Position numbers and translations under genes: made by a program. Below, piece after piece: positions 39,021 through 46,560 of a stretch of 64,000 nucleotides of DNA. The notes beneath the pieces are model-generated. The model had not been told where the DNA came from and searched no databases. It saw only the letters and a list, made by a program, of their open reading frames with translations. Position 1 is the first letter of the stretch; every line of letters begins with the position of its first letter. Origin of the DNA: Pseudoxanthomonas sp. X-1. GTDB taxonomy: Bacteria > Pseudomonadota > Gammaproteobacteria > Xanthomonadales > Xanthomonadaceae. The stretch lies in assembly GCF_020042665.1 (NCBI RefSeq), contig NZ_CP083376.1, forward strand, positions 4,233,501 to 4,297,500, given 5' to 3'.

Positions 39021-39173
39021 TGCGCGCCGCAGGCACCCGCGCCAACGCCCGCCTGCCTGGTCATCGGACGACCCTCGCCAGCCCGCCGCCTGGGCAAGCC
39101 TCCCACCTGATCCCCCGCCGTGCGTTCGCCTTCGCAGCGCGCGGCGTGCCCGCCTGCGCCTTCGAGGAACCCC

Positions 39174-41411
39174 ATGTCCGCTGCCGTTCTCCGCGCTTCC
39201 ACCGCGCCGACCCACTCCCCGCTCGCCGCGGCCCTGCTGCTGGGGCTGGGCCTGTGCGCCTCGCCCGCGCACGCCGCTGGCGGGGAGAGCGCCGAGGAGC
39301 AGGCGCGCCGCCACACGCCCAAGACGCTGGACAACGTGCGGGTCACCGGCGCGCGCGCCGAGCCGTCCACCACCACGCGCCTGCCCATCAGCATCCAGGA
39401 CACGCCGCAGTCGGTGAGCGTGATCGGCCTGCAGCGGCTGGAAGACGAGTCGATGTTCAGCATCAACGATGTGATGCGCAACATCACCGGCGTCAACGTG
39501 TCCTTCTGGGACACCCAGCGTCCGCTGTACTTCGCGCGCGGCTTCCAGATCACCGACTTCCAGGTCGACAGCCTGCCGACCTACAGCGGCTCGACCAACC
39601 AGGAATACGACACCGCCTTCTACGACCGCATCGAGGTCATCCGCGGCGCCAACGGCCTGCTCAGCGGCGCCGGCATCCCCTCGGCCACGGTCAACCTGCT
39701 GCGCAAGCGCCCGGGCCGCGACTTCGATGCGGCGGTCACCGCCAGCGTGGGCAGCTGGGACTTCCGCCGCGCGCAGGCCGACGTCAACCTGCCGCTGACC
39801 AAAGACGGGCGCTTCCGCAGCCGCTGGGTCGGCGCCTGGACCGACCGCGACTATTACTACGACCGCTACGAAGAGAACAAGAAGGCCGGCATGGCCGTGC
39901 TGGAAGGCGACCTGACCGACAGCACGACGGTCACGGTCGGCTACCAGATCCAGGACAACAACCCGACCGGTTCGACCTGGGGCACGGTGCCGTTCTTCAC
40001 CGCCGATGGCGCCAGCGCCCACCTCTCGCGCTCGACCAACTTCTCGCCGGCCTGGACGCGCTGGCAGCGCCAGACCCGCACCGCCTTCGCCAATCTGGAG
40101 CAGCGCTTCGGCGAGGACTGGCTGCTGAGGGTGAACTCGGCGCACACCAAGGGCCAGGTGCAGAGCCTGCGCGTCTACGGCAGCGGCTACCCGGACCCGG
40201 TCACCGGCGCCGGCACCTATCTGCAGGCCAGCGCCGGCGAAACGAACGACACCCGCGATGCGCTGGACGTGTATCTGTCGGGCAAGTTCGCGCTGTTCGG
40301 CCGGACCCACGATGTGGTGGTCGGCGGCAGCTGGCAGGATCTGCAGTCCACCACGCCCGGCGTCGCTTTGGTGTATCCGAGCGACTGGCAGATGATCGCC
40401 ACGCCGTATGGCGATGCGATGGGCTTCAACGTGCCCGATCTGTACGACTGGGACGGCAGCGCCGGCGCACTGACCTATCGCCGCACCGGCGCCTGGCGCC
40501 AGGCCCGCACCACCCAGCGCGGCGTCTACGCCTCGGCGCGACTGCGCCTGGCAGAGCCGCTGTCGCTGATCGCCGGCGCGCGCCTGAGCTCGTGGGAAAC
40601 GCGCACCCGCGCCTACAACGCCGCCGGCGCTTACGCCGGCACCAGCGGCCGCTACAAGGTCAGCGACGAGGTCACGCCCTACGTGGGCCTGGTGTACGAC
40701 CTGGCGCCGGACGTGTCGCTCTACGCCAGCTACACCGAGATCTTCAATCCGCAGAACTACAAGGACAGGAACGACAACCTGCTGGCGCCGGTGCAGGGCT
40801 CCAACCTGGAAGCCGGCCTCAAGGCGCAGCTGTTCGACGGCCGCGCCATGGCGACCGCCGCGGTGTTCGAGGCCAAGCAGGACAACTACGCGGTTTTGGA
40901 CACCACCCAGCCGCCGAACTCGCTGCCCGACGGCAGTTCGGCCTACATCGGCGTCAACGGCACCAAGAGCCGCGGCTGGGAAGTGGACTTCAACGGCGAG
41001 CTGCTGCCCGGCTGGACGCTCAACGCCGGCTACACCCACGTCAAGGTGACCCGCGCGCCGACCGACGCCATCTACGCCAACCTGCCCGAGGACTATCTGC
41101 AGCTGTCCACGCAGTGGCGCCTGCCGGGCCGCTGGGATCGCCTGAGCCTGGGCGGCGGCGTGAGCTGGCAGAGCAAGGTGCAGGGCTTCAACATCGAGCG
41201 TCCCAACGGCGACGGCAGCACCACGCCGGTGACGGTCACCCAGGGCGCCTACACGCTGGTCCACCTCAACGCCAACCTGCGCATCAACGCGCAGTGGACC
41301 GCGACACTGTCGGTGCGCAACGCGCTGGACAAGACCTACTGGGCCAACCTGGACTACAACAACTACGGCGAGCCGCGCTTCGTCTCGGCGAGCCTGCGGT
41401 GGCGGTTCTGA
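39174..41411 (+). CDS. TonB-dependent siderophore receptor
   Basis: A 745-residue outer-membrane receptor. After a signal peptide (LLLGLGLCASPAHA) comes a TonB-box-like stretch, a plug domain (about 55-170; IQDTPQSVSVIG, IEVIRGANGLLSG) and a 22-strand barrel ending in SASLRWRF with C-terminal Phe. The plug and barrel pattern matches the ferric-siderophore family (FpvA/FhuE/PupA type). It has no N-terminal signalling extension. GAGG precedes the ATG at 39174. The upstream Fur box supports an iron role. The specific siderophore cannot be read. Confidence 0.92.
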   Translation: MSAAVLRASTAPTHSPLAAALLLGLGLCASPAHAAGGESAEEQARRHTPKTLDNVRVTGARAEPSTTTRLPISIQDTPQSVSVIGLQRLEDESMFSINDVMRNITGVNVSFWDTQRPLYFARGFQITDFQVDSLPTYSGSTNQEYDTAFYDRIEVIRGANGLLSGAGIPSATVNLLRKRPGRDFDAAVTASVGSWDFRRAQADVNLPLTKDGRFRSRWVGAWTDRDYYYDRYEENKKAGMAVLEGDLTDSTTVTVGYQIQDNNPTGSTWGTVPFFTADGASAHLSRSTNFSPAWTRWQRQTRTAFANLEQRFGEDWLLRVNSAHTKGQVQSLRVYGSGYPDPVTGAGTYLQASAGETNDTRDALDVYLSGKFALFGRTHDVVVGGSWQDLQSTTPGVALVYPSDWQMIATPYGDAMGFNVPDLYDWDGSAGALTYRRTGAWRQARTTQRGVYASARLRLAEPLSLIAGARLSSWETRTRAYNAAGAYAGTSGRYKVSDEVTPYVGLVYDLAPDVSLYASYTEIFNPQNYKDRNDNLLAPVQGSNLEAGLKAQLFDGRAMATAAVFEAKQDNYAVLDTTQPPNSLPDGSSAYIGVNGTKSRGWEVDFNGELLPGWTLNAGYTHVKVTRAPTDAIYANLPEDYLQLSTQWRLPGRWDRLSLGGGVSWQSKVQGFNIERPNGDGSTTPVTVTQGAYTLVHLNANLRINAQWTATLSVRNALDKTYWANLDYNNYGEPRFVSASLRWRF

Positions 41412-41754
41412 GATGTGGTGATGTGGGTTGAGGAGGGGCGGTAAGCGACGCTCGTCGCTCCTGCGAACGCGGCCTCGCGTGCCCTTGGCTTTCCCTCGCG
41501 AAAGTCCCTGGGTTCCCGCGTTCGCGGGAACGACGATAGAAATAGCGTCTCCATAGGCAACCAAGCCTTGCTTCTGCCCCACCCTTTCGCGCAGCGAAGG
41601 GGAGCTCGAAGTCGCGCACGAGCGACTGAGGGGCAGGGGTCGCGCTTGCTTCTGCCTCTCGCTGGCGCGCAGTCTCGCTCAGGGAACTACTCGCAGTACC
41701 GAGTTCGACCGGATGAAAGCCCTATCCGGCCTCAGTAACGACACGCGCCATCAC
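41412..41754. other. 343-bp gap between convergent genes with degenerate repeat fragments
   Basis: No gene is seen. It holds one short palindrome (TTCCCGCGTTCGCGGGAACG plus ACG, 41513-41535) and CTCGCTGGCGCG- and AGCGACTGAGGGG-like fragments that resemble worn extragenic repeats. No tRNA fold or clear regulatory RNA is visible. Confidence 0.6.
41513..41535. repeat. Short extragenic palindrome (TTCCCGCGTTCGCGGGAACGA type)
   Basis: A short dyad with TTCCCGCG and CGCGGGAA arms in the 343-bp gap between the siderophore receptor and patatin genes. It matches the copy at 16749-16770. Confidence 0.6.
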
Positions 41755-42768
41755 TCACTTCGCCGGGCAAGGCGTCCCGCGGAACGTCAGTCGCTGCAGT
41801 CGCGTAGGCTCCACGCACGGCGCCGGCTTCGGCGCCGCGGCCGCCGCCGCGGCAGCCGCGCGTTCGTGCTGCAGCTGGGCCAGGCGCGCCTTGATCTGCG
41901 GCATCACCGCCAGCGCGGCCTTCTCGCCTTCCAGGATGGCCGCGTTGCGCTGGCTGAAATCGGCCGCGCCGATCTCGTTGACCTTGGGCCGCACCACCAC
42001 GTCGGCGCGCGCAAGTTCCTGCTGGCCGGCGCGCTGGCCCATGATGGTGATCGACTGGTTGAGCGTGCCCAGCAGGTCGCCCGGATTCTTGCCGCTGGCC
42101 TTGCTGGAGATGTCCACGGCGATGACGAAGTCCGCGCCCAGTTGCCTGGCCGCATCCACCGGCACCGGGCTGACCACGCCGCCATCGACGTAGTGCCACT
42201 TGCCGATCTCCACCGGCTCGAACACGCCCGGCACACTGCTCGACGCACGCACCGCCTGGCCGGTGTCGCCGCGGTTGAACATCGTGCGCTCGCCGTCCTC
42301 CAGGCGCGTGGCGACCGCGACGAAAGGCTTCTTCAGCTTCTGGATCGGCGCCTTGCCCACCTGCGCATTGACGTAGTCCTGCAGCGCGCGCCCCTGCACC
42401 AGGCCGCCGGAGAACAGGCGCACATCGCGGATGGTCGATTCGTCCAGCGCCACCGCCTTGCTCTGCATCTGGAACACGTCCATGCCGCTTGCGTACAGCG
42501 CGCCGACCACGCTGCCGGCGCTGGTGCCGGCGACCACGTCGGGGCGGATGCCGTTGGCCTCCAGCATCTTGATCACGCCGATGTGCGCGAAGCCCTTGGC
42601 CGCCCCGCCGCCCAGCGCGATGCCGATCACCACCGGCCTGGCGGTGACCGCCGGCGGCGGCACCACGGTGGTGGCCGGCGGCGGCGTCTTGACCGCCTCG
42701 CCGCCGCAGGCCGAAAGCAGGGTGACGCAGACGGTCAGCAGCAGGCAGGTCAGGCGCGAAGCAGGCAT
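41755..42768 (-). CDS. Patatin-like phospholipase lipoprotein (RssA-like)
   Basis: A 337-residue protein with a lipobox LLSAC, then a Pro/Val-rich linker and a patatin domain (about 45-260). The oxyanion motif GGGAAKGFAHIG, nucleophile GTSAG (GTSAGSVVGALYASG) and the Asp of the dyad in DGGVVSPVP are intact, so it should act as a Ser-Asp lipid acyl hydrolase facing the periplasm. The C-terminal part has an Ala-rich stretch and a Pro/Cys tail. ATG 42768 gives the lipobox near residue 22; longer versions start in an Arg-rich leader. It lies 123 bp downstream of arsB, on the same strand. Confidence 0.9.
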   Translation of the reverse strand: MPASRLTCLLLTVCVTLLSACGGEAVKTPPPATTVVPPPAVTARPVVIGIALGGGAAKGFAHIGVIKMLEANGIRPDVVAGTSAGSVVGALYASGMDVFQMQSKAVALDESTIRDVRLFSGGLVQGRALQDYVNAQVGKAPIQKLKKPFVAVATRLEDGERTMFNRGDTGQAVRASSSVPGVFEPVEIGKWHYVDGGVVSPVPVDAARQLGADFVIAVDISSKASGKNPGDLLGTLNQSITIMGQRAGQQELARADVVVRPKVNEIGAADFSQRNAAILEGEKAALAVMPQIKARLAQLQHERAAAAAAAAAPKPAPCVEPTRLQRLTFRGTPCPAK

Positions 42769-42891
42769 GGCACGCAGGGCGTTGGGGAAAGTGCGCAGCT
42801 TAGTCAGCCGATGCCAAACGGCGGGCAACTTGTGGCGAGCCGGCCACATCGAGCGGCGGCCCCGAGGCGCGTCGGCCCCGGGCGCCACCGC

Positions 42892-44202
42892 TCAGTGCCC
42901 GCGCACGACCGGGAGCCAGAGCCACAGGGCCAAGAGGGTGGCCAGCAGCACGGGAGGCGTCAGGACAAGCCCGACCTTCATGTACTGCGCCCACGTGATC
43001 CGCTGGCCCTTGCCGGCCAGCACGTGCAGCCACAGCAGGGTCGCCAGCGAGCCGATCGGCGTGAGCTTGGGCCCCAGATCGTTGCCGACCACGCTGGCGT
43101 AGATCATCAGCTCGCGCGTCTGCGCGGGGACATTGGCCGCGTCGATGGCCAGCGCGCTGACCAGCGTCGCCGGCATGTTGTTCATGAGCGAGGCGAGCCC
43201 GGCCACGGCGAAGCCCGTGCCGACCGTGGCCACGAACGTGCCTTGCGCCGCCAGCCACACCAGGAGCGCGCGCGCCGCCTCCGTGAGCCAGGCACGGCCC
43301 AGGCCGTAGACGATCAGATACATACCGAGCGAGAACAGCACGATCTGCCACGGCGCACCGCGCAGCACCTTGCCCAGCGCGACCGTCGCGCCGCGACCGC
43401 CGGACGCCCAGCGGCCAGCGATCGCCAGGAGCAGCAGTGCCGCGGCGCCGGTGACCAGCGCGACCGGCACGCCCAGCGGGCCGGTGACGAAATAGGCCAG
43501 AAGCAGCAGGGCCAGCAGCGGGAAGGCGGCGCGGAACACCACTTCGTCGCGGATCGCCTGGCGCGGCGGCTCCAGACGATCGATGCCGTACGTGGCGGGC
43601 ATGTCGCGTCGGCACCACAGCCACAGCACCCCCAGCGTGGCACCGACCGAGACCAGGTTCACCGGCACCATCACGGCGGCGTAGCGACCGAACGCGATCT
43701 CGAAGTAGGTGGCCGTGACGATGTTGACCAGGTTGGACACCACCAGCGGCAGGCTTGCCGTGTCGGCGATGAAGCCGCAGGCCACGGTGAAGGCCAGCGC
43801 GCCGGCTGGCGGGAAGTCCAGCCGCAGTAGGATCGCCAGCACGATTGGCGTCAGCAGCAGCGCCGCACCATCGTTGGCGAACACCGCGGCGATTGCCGCC
43901 CCGAGCAGCACGACCAGCGGAAACAGCCTGCGGCCAGCGCCGCCGCCCCAGCGGGCGACATGCAGCGCCGCCCAGGCGAAGAACCCGGCCTCGTCCATGA
44001 GCAGCGAGATCACGATCAGAGCGACGAAGGTGAAGGTCGCGTCCCACACGATGCCCCAGACCGTGCCGACGTCGTGCCAGCCGACCACGCCGGTGGCCAA
44101 CGCGACGGTGGCGCCGGCGAGCGCGGACCAGCCGATCCCCAGCCCGCGCGGCTGCCAGATCACAAGGACGAGGGTGACGACGAAGATCGCGAGGGCAAGC
44201 AT
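42892..44202 (-). CDS. arsB: Arsenite efflux pump (ArsB-type ion transporter)
   Basis: A 436-residue inner-membrane protein with about 12 hydrophobic segments, close to E. coli ArsB length (429). Family features include NDGAALLLTPIV and the second-half motif LMNNMPATLVSALAID, the paired loops typical of ArsB/NhaD anion transporters. It pumps arsenite and antimonite out. It is the last gene of an arsRCB cluster, 189 bp after arsC. A gap of that size shows no gene, so cotranscription with arsC is likely but not proved. Confidence 0.92.
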   Translation of the reverse strand: MLALAIFVVTLVLVIWQPRGLGIGWSALAGATVALATGVVGWHDVGTVWGIVWDATFTFVALIVISLLMDEAGFFAWAALHVARWGGGAGRRLFPLVVLLGAAIAAVFANDGAALLLTPIVLAILLRLDFPPAGALAFTVACGFIADTASLPLVVSNLVNIVTATYFEIAFGRYAAVMVPVNLVSVGATLGVLWLWCRRDMPATYGIDRLEPPRQAIRDEVVFRAAFPLLALLLLAYFVTGPLGVPVALVTGAAALLLLAIAGRWASGGRGATVALGKVLRGAPWQIVLFSLGMYLIVYGLGRAWLTEAARALLVWLAAQGTFVATVGTGFAVAGLASLMNNMPATLVSALAIDAANVPAQTRELMIYASVVGNDLGPKLTPIGSLATLLWLHVLAGKGQRITWAQYMKVGLVLTPPVLLATLLALWLWLPVVRGH

Positions 44203-44391
44203 GGGGCGCTCCGGCGCGCGTCAGAGGGAGCGCCGATCCGGCGCCGGTGCGAGCGCCTGGGCGCGCTTCAGGCGCTCGGGAAGATTGCTCGATGGAAGGG
44301 GTCGCACCATGACGCGCGGTGCGGTCAGCGCGCGGGCCCGGACGGGATGGCGCGCGCGGCGCCGATGTCCGGCGGACACCGCGCATGCGCC

Positions 44392-44805
44392 TCATGCCGG
44401 CGTCGTGGGCACGGTCACGACCTCTCCGTCTTCCTTGGTGAAGCGAGCGACGGGATTGGCCAGCAGCGCCAGCACGCGCTCGGAAGGCCGACACAGCGCC
44501 ACGCCCTTCTCGCTGACCACGATGGGCCGATTGATCAGGATGGGATGCGCCATCATCGCGTCCAGGAGCTGGTCGTCGGTCAGCGACGGTTCGTCTAGGC
44601 CGAGCTCGGCGTAGGGCGTGCCCTTCTCGCGCAGCAGCGCACGCGGGCTGATGTCCATGGCCGCGATCAGCGCAACCAGCGCCTCGCGCGTGGGCGGTGT
44701 CCGCAGGTACTCGATGACCTCGGGCGTCTCGCCCGACTCCCGGATCATGGCCAGCGTGTTGCGCGAAGTGCCGCAGGCCGGGTTGTGGTAGATGGTGATG
44801 CGCAT
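44392..44805 (-). CDS. arsC: Arsenate reductase, glutaredoxin-dependent
   Basis: A 137-residue cytoplasmic enzyme that reduces arsenate to arsenite, using glutathione and glutaredoxin. The thioredoxin-like fold begins ITIYHNPACGTSRNTL, with the catalytic Cys in PACGTS (about residue 12). Arg residues that bind the oxyanion lie in the EYLRTPP and NRPIVV regions, matching E. coli-type ArsC. The start codon ATG 44805 gives the canonical N-terminus. It lies 47 bp after arsR. Confidence 0.94.
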   Translation of the reverse strand: MRITIYHNPACGTSRNTLAMIRESGETPEVIEYLRTPPTREALVALIAAMDISPRALLREKGTPYAELGLDEPSLTDDQLLDAMMAHPILINRPIVVSEKGVALCRPSERVLALLANPVARFTKEDGEVVTVPTTPA

Positions 44806-44852
44806 GGGCTTATGAGGTCCGGAAGAAGGTTCGGGGCACATGCTCCGCTCGC

Positions 44853-45200
44853 TCACGCGCGGCGCTGCGGGGTGCAGGCAGACGCAAGCCCGAGCAGGTC
44901 GCCGCAGATGGCCGGGTTGCCGGAGCAGCAGTCGTCGGTGAGAAAGGCCAGCAGCTGGCGCATGTCCTCGTAGCTGGCCGCGTAGCGCACGCGCCGACCG
45001 TCGCGCCACGCGCGCACCAGGCCGGCCCGCTCCAGCGTCGCCAGGTGGAAACTCATGCGCGTGGGCGGGATGGACAGCGCTTCGGCGATGTCTCCGGACG
45101 CCACGCCTTCCGGACCGGCTTTCACCAGTAGGCGGAAGGCGGTCAATCGATCGGCATGCGCTAGGGCAGCCAGGGCGGAAACGGCGGAATCATCGTTCAT
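44853..45200 (-). CDS. arsR: ArsR-family arsenic-responsive repressor
   Basis: A 115-residue winged-helix regulator. The helix-turn-helix is around GVASGDIAEALSIPPTRMSFHLATLERAGLV (about 30-60). It lacks the usual ELCVCDL cysteine motif in the recognition region; instead, Cys residues cluster near the C-terminus (LTDDCCSGNPAICG), as in several proteobacterial ArsR proteins that sense As(III) there. It heads the arsRCB operon and should repress it until arsenite binds. The ATG lies about 7 bp after a predicted -10, so the mRNA may be leaderless. Confidence 0.92.
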   Translation of the reverse strand: MNDDSAVSALAALAHADRLTAFRLLVKAGPEGVASGDIAEALSIPPTRMSFHLATLERAGLVRAWRDGRRVRYAASYEDMRQLLAFLTDDCCSGNPAICGDLLGLASACTPQRRA

Positions 45201-45206
45201 GCCACA

Positions 45207-45234
45207 ACTCTACAAGGATATTTGCAGAGTGCAA
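45207..45234 (-). promoter_or_regulatory. ars promoter and ArsR operator dyad
   Basis: CTCTACAA and TTGCAGAG form an inverted repeat (45208-45229). It overlaps a promoter-like pair, TTGCAC (45229-45234) and TAGAGT (45207-45212), 16 bp apart. A dyad over the promoter, next to arsR, is the expected ArsR operator. Confidence 0.65.
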
Positions 45235-45360
45235 GGGAAAGCGGTCCTCACGGCGCATGAGCTTGCGCTCGACGCACCCGCCGACGGCGCTCAATGCCTG
45301 CCGATGCCGGCGGCAGCCTCCGCTTCTTGATCGCCTCCCTCGGCGGGAGGCGACACGGAA

Positions 45361-46371
45361 TCAGAAGTTGTTGTCCCCATCCAGGATGCGACCCAGCCCG
45401 CCCAGCACCGAGCCTTCGCCGCGGGCCTGGCCGCCGCCCTGCGGGGCCGCCTGCAGCATGCGGCCGGCCATGCGCGAGAACGGCAGCGACTGCAGCCAGA
45501 CCTTGCCCGGGCCGGTCAGCGTGGCCAGGAACACGCCCTCGCCACCGAAGAACATGCTCTTGATGCCCGCGACGCGGCGGATGTCCATGTCCACGCCACC
45601 GTGGTAGGCGACCACGCAGCCGGTGTCCACGTCTATGCGCTCGCCGGCGGCCAGTTCGCGTTCGACCACCGTGCCGCCGGCGTGGACGAACACCCAGCCG
45701 TCGCCCTCGAGCTTCTGCATGATGAAGCCCTCGCCGCCGAACAGGCCGGTGAGGATCTTGCGCTGGAAGGCGATGCCCAGCGACACCCCGCGCGCGCCGG
45801 CCAGGAAGCTGTCCTTCTGGCAGATCAGGCGACCGCCGTGTTCAGACAGCTTCAGCGGCACCACGGTGCCGGGATACGGCGCGGCGAAGGCGACCTTGGC
45901 CTTGCCGCTGCCGGTGTGCGTGTAGACGGTGGTGAACAGGCTTTCGCCGGTGACCACGCGCTTGCCCGCGGCCAGCAGCTTGTCCATGAAGCCGCCGCCG
46001 GCGCCGCTGGTGCGGCCATCGCCGAAGACCGTGTCCATCTGCACCGACGCGTCCTTGAACATCAGCGCGCCGGCCTCGGCCACCGCGCTCTCGCCCGGGT
46101 CCAGCTCCACTTCGACGAACTGCATGTCGTGGCCGACGATGCGGAAATCGATGTCGTCCGAACGCCCTGCCCCGGTCGGCGGCGGCGGCATGTTCGACGG
46201 CGAGGCGCTGCCGCCCAGTTCGGCCAGGGTCCCGACCGGCTGCCAACCCGACAGGCCCTCGCGCCAGGCCAGCGCGGACGGGTTGCCGCGGGCGAAGGCC
46301 TGCGCGGCCGCATCGTCGAACGGGCCCGAGCGGGTCTGCTCGGTGCCGGTGAGGAAGTACCAGCTGCTCAT
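45361..46371 (-). CDS. AIM24/TIGR00266-family protein with N-terminal GYF_2-type domain
   Basis: A 336-residue protein. Residues 1-50 (MSSWYFLTGTEQTRSGPFDDAA...GLSGWQPVGTLAEL) have the pattern of a GYF_2 domain (W-x-Y...GP...W). A Pro-rich linker and an AIM24 beta-rich domain (about 75-300; GGEGFIMQKLEGDGWVFVHAGG, FGGEGVFLATLTGPGKVWLQS) follow. AIM24-like proteins form trimeric beta-prism rings; their function in bacteria is unclear. The C-terminus is Gly-rich. It is a likely membrane-surface or cytoplasmic protein; no signal peptide is seen. Confidence 0.82.
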   Translation of the reverse strand: MSSWYFLTGTEQTRSGPFDDAAAQAFARGNPSALAWREGLSGWQPVGTLAELGGSASPSNMPPPPTGAGRSDDIDFRIVGHDMQFVEVELDPGESAVAEAGALMFKDASVQMDTVFGDGRTSGAGGGFMDKLLAAGKRVVTGESLFTTVYTHTGSGKAKVAFAAPYPGTVVPLKLSEHGGRLICQKDSFLAGARGVSLGIAFQRKILTGLFGGEGFIMQKLEGDGWVFVHAGGTVVERELAAGERIDVDTGCVVAYHGGVDMDIRRVAGIKSMFFGGEGVFLATLTGPGKVWLQSLPFSRMAGRMLQAAPQGGGQARGEGSVLGGLGRILDGDNNF

Positions 46372-46458
46372 GGCGCACACCTGTCTGCGAAAGAGTGTGC
46401 CGAGTCTAGCGTCAGCCCCTGACGGCCGCGCCCGTGCCCAAGGTCATGCGCGGCGTGG

Positions 46459-46546
46459 GGTGGGAGCCGCCACGGCGGCGATGAGGCTTTCCCGGGAAAG
46501 CGCCATCGCCGCCATTGGCCAAAAAGGCCACAAGGCCGGCTCCCGC
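46459..46546. repeat. Extragenic palindromic repeat (REP-like), copy 2
   Basis: It starts GGTGGGAGCCGCCACGGCGG with the centre GGCTTTCCCGGGAAAGC, matching the copy at 12696-12762. The right arm carries an inner palindrome TGGCCAAAAAGGCCA before GGCTCCCGC. It lies just beyond the TonB-receptor stop and upstream of the AIM24 gene. Confidence 0.75.
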
Positions 46547-46560
46547 AGGTGCCTCGCGCG

